This document shows, piece by piece, positions 7,714-13,693 of a DNA stretch of 17,234 nucleotides. Made by a program: the position numbers and the translations under genes. The stretch's first letter is position 1; the number at the start of each line of letters is the position of its first letter. This DNA comes from Mesobacterium_A hydrothermale (GTDB lineage: Bacteria; Pseudomonadota; Alphaproteobacteria; Rhodobacterales; Rhodobacteraceae): the NCBI RefSeq assembly GCF_035818635.1, contig NZ_JAYLLH010000043.1, positions 1 to 17,234 of the forward strand, written 5' to 3'. The notes under the pieces are model-generated. The model was not told where the DNA came from. It was given only the letters and a program-made list of their open reading frames with translations, and searched no databases.

Positions 7714-8680
7714 GGCCACCACCCCCACCCCGATCGAAGCGCTCAAGGACAAGGGCCCGAGCGAGCCTCCGCACAGCCAATGGGTTGATGTCTGGCGCCA
7801 GTTCCGCAAGCACAAGGGCGCGGTTTTTGGTGGTGGCTTTTTGCTGCTCATCACGCTGGCGGTGCTGCTGGGCCCCTATATCTGGCAGGTCGATCCGCAA
7901 AAGCTCGACATCCGCAACAAGGACATGCGCCCGATCTACACCGCGATCTGGGACAGCACGGCCAAAGTCGGCTGGAACAAACCACTGGGGTCCGACCAGC
8001 TCGGCCGCGATACGCTGGCGCAGATGCTGGCGGGCGGGCGCGCCTCGATGGCGGTTGGCTGGGCCGCCATGGTGCTGTCGCTGATGATCGGCACCGCCAT
8101 CGGTGTCGCCGCAGGCTATTTCAAGAAGCTGGACGGCGTGCTGATGCGACTCACCGACCTGTTCCTGTCGCTGCCGATCCTGCCGCTTCTGCTGGTCGCG
8201 GTGACGCTGTTCCGGCAACCCCTGCGCGCAGCCTTCGGACCAGAGGGCGGCATGTTCATCCTGATCGTCGGCATTGTTGGCATCACAAGCTGGATGCCCA
8301 CCGCACGGATCGTGCGCGGGGATGTGCTAGCGCTCAAGGAACGTGAATTCGTACTGGCCGCCCGCTCGATCGGCACCACGCCTTACCGGATCATCAACCG
8401 CCACCTTCTGCCCAACGTGTTGTCCCCGATCATGGTGTCGGCCACGCTGGGCCTGGCCACCGCGATCATCACCGAATCCGCGCTCAGCTTCCTTGGCGTC
8501 GGCTTCCCCTCCGACTTCCCGACCTGGGGCAAGATGCTGGCCGACGCGGTTCAGCGGATGGAGGATTTCCCCGAACGGGTGATGCTGCCGGGGATCGCGA
8601 TTTCGCTGACCGTGCTCAGTGTGAACTATCTGGGCGACGGCTTGCGCGACGCGCTCGACCCACGGATCCGCGGGCGATAG
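7706..8680 (+). CDS. Peptide ABC transporter permease, DppC type
   Basis: 324-residue partner of the DppB-type permease. A cytoplasmic N-terminus leads into the first helix (about 38-60). The hallmark LGSDQLGRD (94-102) precedes the transport domain, the EAA loop is EFVLAARSIGTTPYRI (214-229), and the chain ends in LRDALDPRIRGR. The ATG at 7706 lies inside the last codons of the upstream permease (8-base overlap), pointing to translational coupling and equal subunit supply. An upstream in-frame start at 7664 would deepen the overlap to 50 bases and lacks family homology. Last gene of the rightward transporter operon; its ATPase is the fused protein encoded divergently at 2781-4601. Confidence 0.95.
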   Translation: MTEATTPTPIEALKDKGPSEPPHSQWVDVWRQFRKHKGAVFGGGFLLLITLAVLLGPYIWQVDPQKLDIRNKDMRPIYTAIWDSTAKVGWNKPLGSDQLGRDTLAQMLAGGRASMAVGWAAMVLSLMIGTAIGVAAGYFKKLDGVLMRLTDLFLSLPILPLLLVAVTLFRQPLRAAFGPEGGMFILIVGIVGITSWMPTARIVRGDVLALKEREFVLAARSIGTTPYRIINRHLLPNVLSPIMVSATLGLATAIITESALSFLGVGFPSDFPTWGKMLADAVQRMEDFPERVMLPGIAISLTVLSVNYLGDGLRDALDPRIRGR

Positions 8681-8714
8681 GCCAGCGCAGCCGAAATCGT
8701 CAAATAAGGACAAC

Positions 8715-8740
8715 CGCCGCCGGGGACCTCTCGGGCGGCG
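8715..8740 (+). terminator. Candidate terminator hairpin after the transporter operon
   Basis: CGCCGCC (8715-8721) pairs perfectly with GGCGGCG (8734-8740) across a 12-base loop, starting 34 bases after the last permease stop, and is followed by ATTTCGTT. The loop is long and the T run short, so it is a weak intrinsic terminator. The rest of the 223-base spacer to the next gene shows no confident promoter. GGGAA-ACCG-TTCCC (8872-8885) is a small inverted repeat just before the next ribosome site. Confidence 0.4.
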
Positions 8741-8903
8741 ATTTCGTTCCAGCAGCCACCCGGCCGCAGACCGCCGTTTCGATCAGAGCCGAAAACCCGG
8801 GAAATCCTTCCGACGCAGTGGCCTCGGGCTCCCCCGGGACCGCTTGATCGCCGGGGAATTTGACGCCATTCGGGAAACCGTTCCCTTTCGACGGAGACCC
8901 GCA

Positions 8904-9929
8904 ATGTTTGAATCCCTCGGCATCACCCTCCTGACCGCGCCGCAGGCGGTCGTCGTGTTCGGCCTTGTCCTGGGCGCTGCCTTCGGGCTTTTTGCAGAGC
9001 GCACGCGCTTCTGCCTGCGCCGCGCCGTGGTGGGACAGGACCGTCGTCAAGCCGCCGGAGTCTGGTTGATCGCGCTCGCGGTGGCGATCCTGGGCACCCA
9101 GGGCGCCGTGGCCCTGGGCTGGATCGGTTTCGCCGACCACCGGTTCCATGCACCAGACCTGCCGCTTGCCGCGATCCTGACCGGCGGCCTCCTGTTCGGC
9201 GCGGGTATGGTGCTGGCGCGCGGCTGCGCGTCGCGCCTGACGGTGCTGGCGGGCACCGGCAACCTGCGCGCGCTGATCGCGCTCGGCGTCTTTGCCATCA
9301 CCGCCAAAGCCACGATTTCAGGTGTGCTGGCCCCGATCCCGCAGGTGCTCGCGCAGGTGACGGTTCCGCTGGGCGGTGCCCTGCCTCCCGTCCTCGCCCC
9401 GCTGCTCGGCCTGGCGGCATTGGCCTTTGCCCTGCGCTCCGGCAACCGGGCCTCTACCCTGGTCACCGCCGCGCTGCTTGGCGCGCTTGTGCCTCTGGCC
9501 TGGGTCGGCACAGGGTTCGTCTTTCAGGACGATTTTGACCCGGTGGCCTTCGAAAGCCTCGCCTTCACCGCACCTTTTGCCGAAACGCTGTTCTGGTCCT
9601 CTGCCGCCACCGCCGTGGCACCAGGGTTCGGCGTGGGTCTTGTCGCGGGTGTCTTCCTCGGCGCCGCCGCCTCGGCCGCTCTCGGCCGCCGCAGTCACTG
9701 GCAAAGCTTTACCTCCCCGGATCAAACCGGTCGCAGCCTGGCTGGCGGGGCGCTGATGGGCATCGGCGGTGTTCTCGCCGGAGGCTGCAGCGTCGGAGCA
9801 GGCCTCGCAGGCCTCCCGACGCTTGGCATCGCGGCGGCGCTGGCCCTTGCTGCCATTGTCAGCGGAGCCTGGCTCACCAACGCCTTGCTGACCTCGCGCA
9901 GCGCGACGCCGGCCGTCCCCGCCGAATAG
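8904..9929 (+). CDS. YeeE/YedE (TsuA-like) sulfur-compound membrane transporter
   Basis: 341-residue very hydrophobic inner-membrane protein of the YeeE/YedE family. Characterised members (TsuA) take up thiosulfate, and the family is generally linked to sulfur-compound transport. The two pseudo-symmetric halves show conserved cysteine motifs: ERTRFCLRRA (C37), GMVLARGCASRLTVLAG (C108) and GGVLAGGCSVGAGLAG (C295). These match the cysteines thought to pass the substrate through the pore. About nine or more membrane segments are apparent. ATG 8904 is chosen for its ribosome site CGGAGA (8892-8897); the frame is open back to a TTG at 8844 without family sequence. No TusA-like partner or sulfur-oxidation gene adjoins it. 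It stands alone, convergent with the DUF3422 gene. The exact substrate is unknown. Confidence 0.9.
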   Translation: MFESLGITLLTAPQAVVVFGLVLGAAFGLFAERTRFCLRRAVVGQDRRQAAGVWLIALAVAILGTQGAVALGWIGFADHRFHAPDLPLAAILTGGLLFGAGMVLARGCASRLTVLAGTGNLRALIALGVFAITAKATISGVLAPIPQVLAQVTVPLGGALPPVLAPLLGLAALAFALRSGNRASTLVTAALLGALVPLAWVGTGFVFQDDFDPVAFESLAFTAPFAETLFWSSAATAVAPGFGVGLVAGVFLGAAASAALGRRSHWQSFTSPDQTGRSLAGGALMGIGGVLAGGCSVGAGLAGLPTLGIAAALALAAIVSGAWLTNALLTSRSATPAVPAE

Positions 9930-9932
9930 CCC

Positions 9933-10004
9933 CTTTCATCTTTCCAGCAAATACTCTGGGGGTGAATTGCCCCGCAGGGGCAAGAGAGGGCAACGCCCCC
10001 TCTC
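9933..10004 (+). repeat. Intergenic 3'-end repeat element, copy 2
   Basis: Begins four bases after the YeeE-type stop codon with CTTTCATCTTTCC (9933-9945), identical to copy 1, then ATACTCTGGGGGTGAAT (9951-9967), one base different from copy 1. Two hairpins follow: TTGCCCC/GGGGCAA around GCA (9967-9983) and GAGAGGG/CCCTCTC around 7 bases (9984-10004). It fills the 104-base gap between two convergent genes and could end transcription from both sides. Hairpin arms differ in sequence from copy 1 but keep pairing, which implies selection on structure. Confidence 0.7.
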
Positions 10005-10033
10005 GCGCCCGACACCCGCCACGCCGCCGGGAA

Positions 10034-11329
10034 TCAGTGCCCGTCTTTTTCGATCTTGTGATGTATGCGCCGGATCATCAGCCAGACAGCCAGCACAACC
10101 ACTGGCGTCACCATCGCCGTGATCATCCCCTTGGACAGACCCGTCACCCCACTCAGCGGATAAAGGACATATCCCGCCAGCGACACGGCGTAGTAACTGA
10201 TCGCCACCACCGACAGCCCCTCGACGGTCTTTTGCAGCCGCAGTTGCAGGTCCGCCCTCTGGTTCATGCTTTCCAGCAGTTGCTGGTTCTGGGCCGACCG
10301 CTGCACCTCGACCCGGGTGCGCAGCAGATCGCCTGCCCGCATCGCGCGATTCGACATGGTTTCAAGCCGCCCACGCGCCGATTTCACCGTGCGCATCGCC
10401 GGGTCATAGCGCCGGGCCATGAACTCGCGAAAACTCTGCCGCCCACGGAACCGGTCTTCGCGCAGCACCTGGATCCGCTGCGCCACCAGCGCCTCGTAGG
10501 CCTCGGTCGCGCCGAACCGAAACGACATCTGCGCTGACAGACTCTCCAGTTCCTCGGACACCGACAACAGCGCCTTCAGCGTCTGCTCGGGCTGGGCCAC
10601 GCTCTGGGTCATGTCCGACATCAGCCGCGTCAACTCATCGTCGATTTCGCCCATCCGGGGCGAGATCTGGCGCACCCGCGAAAACCCCAGCATCGACATC
10701 GCCTTGTAGGTCTCGACCTCGCACAGGCGCTGTACGATCCGGCCCACGCGGCGCGCGCCGATCCCGGGGTTGGCATAGACGGCAAAGCGCATCTGCCCGG
10801 CCGGATCGATGCGGAAATCGGTGCCCACCACGGCCTCGTCGTCGATCACCCGGCTGGCGGCCAGGCTTTCCTGGACAAAGGTTTTCTGCAATTCCGCGTC
10901 GATCTGCGCTTCGTCCGCGGGCCGCTCCGCAACCCGGATCAGCGCCGAGGTCAGCCGGAAGCCGGGGGCCTGATCCAACCAGTCATCGGGAAAGACATCG
11001 AAATCCGCGGGATCGAAGGGCCGATCGCCCACCCCGTCCATGAACACCGTGTAGGTCACGAATTCCGTATGCTGTTCCCATTTCAGCATGTGCTGGCCGA
11101 TCTGGCCGGAAAAGTGCGTGGTGCCGGGCTGCGGGTGCTGGGTGCCATAGCGGTCCAGCAGCGCGATCAGGTGGCGACGGTCCTCCTCGCGGTCGCGGGT
11201 AACCGCGCCGACCTGTTTCTTGACCGCCAGGTAGACCGCCCGGCAGGGGGTCTTGAGCGACGGGAAGGGGCGCGCGTGCAGCTCGTTGGCAAGGGCATAG
11301 CGCAGCGGATGATCCTGGATGGGCGGCAT
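10034..11329 (-). CDS. DUF3422 family membrane-anchored protein
   Basis: 431-residue protein of the uncharacterised DUF3422 family, recognised from its start (HPLRYALANELHARPFPSLKTPCRAVYLAV) and full-length match in size. It has a large soluble N-terminal part, then a long helical, probably coiled-coil stretch (about 220-370, rich in E, R, L and Q). It ends in two C-terminal membrane helices (about 372-391 and 401-420) and a basic tail. This layout resembles CorA-like or RMD1/DUF155 proteins, but no GMN motif is present, so a transport role is speculation. No signal peptide. The gene is monocistronic, convergent with the YeeE gene and divergent from the glycerate kinase gene. A promoter-like pair lies 30-60 bases upstream; the ribosome site is weak. 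Function unknown. Confidence 0.88.
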   Translation of the reverse strand: MPPIQDHPLRYALANELHARPFPSLKTPCRAVYLAVKKQVGAVTRDREEDRRHLIALLDRYGTQHPQPGTTHFSGQIGQHMLKWEQHTEFVTYTVFMDGVGDRPFDPADFDVFPDDWLDQAPGFRLTSALIRVAERPADEAQIDAELQKTFVQESLAASRVIDDEAVVGTDFRIDPAGQMRFAVYANPGIGARRVGRIVQRLCEVETYKAMSMLGFSRVRQISPRMGEIDDELTRLMSDMTQSVAQPEQTLKALLSVSEELESLSAQMSFRFGATEAYEALVAQRIQVLREDRFRGRQSFREFMARRYDPAMRTVKSARGRLETMSNRAMRAGDLLRTRVEVQRSAQNQQLLESMNQRADLQLRLQKTVEGLSVVAISYYAVSLAGYVLYPLSGVTGLSKGMITAMVTPVVVLAVWLMIRRIHHKIEKDGH

Positions 11330-11359
11330 TGGGCGATCCGACAGATGAAAACGGTTCCG

Positions 11360-11387
11360 AGCCTAGTCCCGGGGGCCGGAATGTAAA
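11360..11387 (-). promoter_or_regulatory. Predicted promoter of the DUF3422 gene
   Basis: Minus-strand TTTACA (11387-11382) is followed after 16 bases by TAGGCT (11365-11360), about 30 bases before the ATG at 11329. The -35 matches the consensus at five of six positions. The same CTAGGCTC string occurs upstream of the cysteine synthase gene (around 17157-17162), suggesting a recurring -10-like box. Confidence 0.45.
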
Positions 11388-11495
11388 GCGGGAAGAGCTT
11401 TGGATTCAGGGACTTATCAGGATGAAATCGCATACCAGGGCAGGTGTTTGCGCCAAAGGCAGGGATTTCAGGGGCTTGGCGCATGGCGCCTTGTC

Positions 11496-11533
11496 CGCCC
11501 CCTGTGGCGGGAAAGGCACGGCGCCAGGGGGCG
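11496..11533 (+). other. Inverted repeat upstream of the glycerate kinase gene
   Basis: CGCCCCCTG (11496-11504) and CAGGGGGCG (11525-11533) are a perfect 9-base inverted repeat enclosing 20 bases, ending 10 bases before the LacI-like palindrome. It could be an RNA hairpin or a distal protein site; no U tract follows. Otherwise the 259-base spacer (11330-11588) holds only the promoter and operator candidates listed separately. Confidence 0.45.
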
Positions 11534-11542
11534 CGGGCTTGA

Positions 11543-11556
11543 CGAAACCGGTTTCA
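11543..11556. promoter_or_regulatory. LacI-type operator-like palindrome before the glycerate kinase gene
   Basis: CGAAACCGGTTTCA contains the perfect 12-base palindrome GAAACC|GGTTTC (11544-11555). It matches the general LacI-family operator form TGAAACCGGTTTCA at 13 of 14 positions, with the central CG dyad. It overlaps a TTGACG -35-like hexamer (11539-11544) and ends 32 bases before the ATG, so a bound protein would block transcription. No LacI-type gene lies in the window. Confidence 0.5.
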
Positions 11557-11588
11557 ACCGCCCATCTGGCAGGACTGGAGGACACCTG

Positions 11589-12854
11589 ATGACCGACACC
11601 CAAGACCTGCGCCAGACCGCGCGTACCCTGTTCGACGCCGCCGTTGCCGCCGCCGATCCGGCGCGTGCGATGGCGCGCGCCCTGGGACACACGCCACTGC
11701 CCACGCCCAAAGGGCGCAGCATCGTGATCGCGGTGGGCAAGGCCGCCCCCGCGATGATGACCGCGACCCTGCCCCATGTCCCCGGCCCGGTCGAGGCGCT
11801 GGTCGTCACCCATCACGAAAACCCCGAGGACGCCCCGGGCGCTCGCGTGATGCGCGCTGGCCATCCGGTGCCGGACGCCGCCGGGCTGCAAGCTGCAACC
11901 GCTGTCATGGACCTGCTGGACAGCGCCGGGCCGGACGACGCGGTGATTGCATTGATCTCGGGCGGCGGCTCTGCGCTCTTGCCCGCGCCGGTGCCGGGCC
12001 TGACGCTGGCGGACAAGGCCGAGGTGAACAGGGTGCTGCTGGGCGGCGGGCTTGACATCACCGCGATGAACCTGGTGCGGCAGAACCTGTCGCAGTTGAA
12101 AGGCGGGGGCTTTCTGCGCCGTGCGGCCCCTGCCCCGGTGACGGCCTACCTGCTGTCCGACGTGATCGGTGACGACCTGCGGGTGATCGCCAGCGGGCCC
12201 ACGGTCGGCCCCGTCGGCAGCGCGACAGAGGCCAGGGCCCTGTTGCAGGACCGCAGGTTGTGGGATGCCCTGCCCGCCGCAGCGCGCACCGTACTGGACA
12301 GGACCGGTGCCAACGCCCCCCTGCCCAGCGCGACCAACACGCTGATCGGGTCGAACCGGCACTCGCTGGAAGCGATGCAGGCCGTGGCGCCGGACCGGGC
12401 CGAGATCATCAACGACCGGCTGGAGGGTGACGTGGCCGAGGCCGCCGCTGTCGTTCTGGCCCAGTTCAAGACCCCCAAGACCCCGCGCATCCTGCTGTTC
12501 GGGGGTGAAACCACCGTTCGACTGACCGGAAACGGGCGGGGCGGGCGCAATCAGGAACTGGCGCTGCGGGTGGCCATGGGCGCACCGGCGGTCGGGTTCG
12601 ACTGGCTGTTCCTGTCGGGCGGTACGGATGGCCGCGACGGGCCCACCGATGCCGCGGGCGGGATCGTGGATGCCGGAACCGTGGCGCGGATCGCGCAAGC
12701 GGGCGGAGATGCGCGGGCGCTGTTGGCCAACAATGACAGTTACGCGGCCCTCAGGTTGGCCGGGGATCTTCTGATCACGGCGGCGACGGGGACCAATGTG
12801 GCGGATGTTCAGGCGCTGCTCTTGCGGCCCAGAGAGGCCTCCAGAGAGGCCTGA
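11589..12854 (+). CDS. Glycerate 2-kinase, MOFRL family (GckA/TtuD type)
   Basis: 421-residue cytoplasmic enzyme of the MOFRL glycerate kinase family, phosphorylating D-glycerate to 2-phosphoglycerate with ATP; older annotations call it hydroxypyruvate reductase TtuD. Landmarks in order are AVGKAAPAM with K51 (48-56), AGHPVPDAAGL (90-100), LISGGGSALLPAP (122-134), LLSDVIGDD and ASGPT (188-205), GGETTVRLTGNGRGGRNQELAL (305-326), and the MOFRL-domain LSGGTDGRDGPTDAAGGIVD (342-361). The start is fixed by GGAGG (11577-11581), 7 bases before ATG. The frame stays open upstream to 11400 but without homology. In methylotrophic or glyoxylate metabolism this step feeds the serine cycle; in other species it serves glycolate, tartrate or serine use. 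The gene is alone. Its last codons carry a 12-base tandem duplication. Confidence 0.93.
   Translation: MTDTQDLRQTARTLFDAAVAAADPARAMARALGHTPLPTPKGRSIVIAVGKAAPAMMTATLPHVPGPVEALVVTHHENPEDAPGARVMRAGHPVPDAAGLQAATAVMDLLDSAGPDDAVIALISGGGSALLPAPVPGLTLADKAEVNRVLLGGGLDITAMNLVRQNLSQLKGGGFLRRAAPAPVTAYLLSDVIGDDLRVIASGPTVGPVGSATEARALLQDRRLWDALPAAARTVLDRTGANAPLPSATNTLIGSNRHSLEAMQAVAPDRAEIINDRLEGDVAEAAAVVLAQFKTPKTPRILLFGGETTVRLTGNGRGGRNQELALRVAMGAPAVGFDWLFLSGGTDGRDGPTDAAGGIVDAGTVARIAQAGGDARALLANNDSYAALRLAGDLLITAATGTNVADVQALLLRPREASREA
12829..12852 (+). repeat. 12-base perfect tandem duplication at the 3' end of the glycerate kinase gene
   Basis: CCAGAGAGGCCT occurs twice head to tail (12829-12840 and 12841-12852), giving the C-terminus PREASREA and running into the stop codon. 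The in-frame length (4 codons) and the AGA arginine codons, otherwise scarce in the gene, suggest recent slippage that extended the tail without harm. Confidence 0.85.
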
Positions 12855-12900
12855 TGCCGGCAGCGCCTGTCCCGGCGCTTGCGTGTATCCACGGCAGACA

Positions 12901-12925
12901 GCGAGGGGGCTGTCTGCCCCCTCGC
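12901..12925. terminator. Bidirectional terminator-like hairpin between convergent genes
   Basis: GCGAGGGGGC (12901-12910) and GCCCCCTCGC (12916-12925) form a perfect 10-base stem with a 5-base loop, midway between the stops of the glycerate kinase (12854) and AlaX (12974) genes. It is the strongest simple stem in the window. No T run follows on either side, so termination may depend on Rho or on stem stability alone. Confidence 0.6.
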
Positions 12926-12965
12926 GCTCCCCCGAGGATATTTCGGGCAAGATGATGGGCAGGAA
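12901..12965 (-). repeat. Intergenic 3'-end repeat element, copy 3 (diverged)
   Basis: Read leftward from the AlaX stop, it runs TTTCC, ATCATCTTGCCCG, AAATATCCTCGGGGGAG, and then the hairpin with arm GCGAGGGGGC. The block order (TTTCATC-like, ATA-CTC-GGGGG, G-rich hairpin) matches copies 1 and 2, but it has one hairpin instead of two and more base changes. All three copies follow a gene's 3' end in the same orientation. Confidence 0.5.
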
Positions 12966-12973
12966 AGTCTGGA

Positions 12974-13693
12974 TCAGTCGTCGAACAGGATCGTGACGCG
13001 GCGGTTCTGCTTGCCCTTGTTTTCGAGCTTGCCAAGCTTCAGCGCGCCGATTTCAGCGGTGCGGGCAACATGGGTGCCGCCGCAGGGTTGCAGATCGACC
13101 TGGGCATCGCCGTGCCCGATCCGTACCAGCCGCACCCGGCCCTGGCCGCGCGGCGGGCTGACCGACATGGTCTTGACCAGTTCCGGGCGGGCATCAAGAT
13201 CGGCCTCGGTGATCCAGTCTTCGGTCACCGGCAGGTCGAGATCGACCAGCGCGTTCAGCCGTGCCTCGATCGCGTCGCGGTCCCCCGGCGCCTCGGGCAT
13301 GTTGAAGTCGAGCCGCCCGCGATCCGCGGCAATCGCGCCGCCGGTCACGCCATAGGGCAGCACCACCGACAGCAGGTGCAGTGCAGTATGGATACGCATG
13401 TGGCGGTGGCGACGGTCCCAGTCGAGCGTCTGCTGCACCATGGTGCCGACCGGCGGCAACGGCGTGGGCTCTGCCGGGACCAGAACGATATCGTCGCCGT
13501 CCCCCTTGACCGCCGTGGCGATTTCAAGCGCCCCGCCGGGCCAGGCCAGCCGCCCGCTGTCGCCGGGCTGGCCGCCGCCCTTGGCATAAAACACCGTCCT
13601 GTCCAGCACGATCCCGCCTTCGGGTGTGTGGGCCGTGACCCTGGCCTCTGCCTCTCGCAGATAGGCGTCGTCGCGGAAAAGCGGCTCTGTCAT
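12974..13693 (-). CDS. AlaX-type alanyl-tRNA editing hydrolase
   Basis: 239-residue free-standing editing protein related to the second editing and C-terminal-linked domain of alanyl-tRNA synthetase. It hydrolyses Ser- or Gly-tRNA(Ala) in the cytoplasm so that serine is not built in at alanine codons. The N-terminal barrel carries the GGGQPGDSG motif (39-47). The zinc-type site is formed by HTALH (H102, H106) and CGGTH (C204, H208), all intact. The C-terminal KGKQNRRVTI block is typical of the longer AlaX form. Its ATG overlaps the channel gene stop (ATGA), and GAGG (13701-13704) lies 7 bases upstream within the channel gene, so translation is probably coupled. Last gene of the cysteine synthase-channel-AlaX operon. 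Confidence 0.93.
   Translation of the reverse strand: MTEPLFRDDAYLREAEARVTAHTPEGGIVLDRTVFYAKGGGQPGDSGRLAWPGGALEIATAVKGDGDDIVLVPAEPTPLPPVGTMVQQTLDWDRRHRHMRIHTALHLLSVVLPYGVTGGAIAADRGRLDFNMPEAPGDRDAIEARLNALVDLDLPVTEDWITEADLDARPELVKTMSVSPPRGQGRVRLVRIGHGDAQVDLQPCGGTHVARTAEIGALKLGKLENKGKQNRRVTILFDD

Noticed and set aside
11400..11588. Upstream extension of the glycerate kinase frame
   Set aside because: The 63 extra residues have no family similarity and cover the operator-like palindrome; GGAGG fixes the start at 11589.
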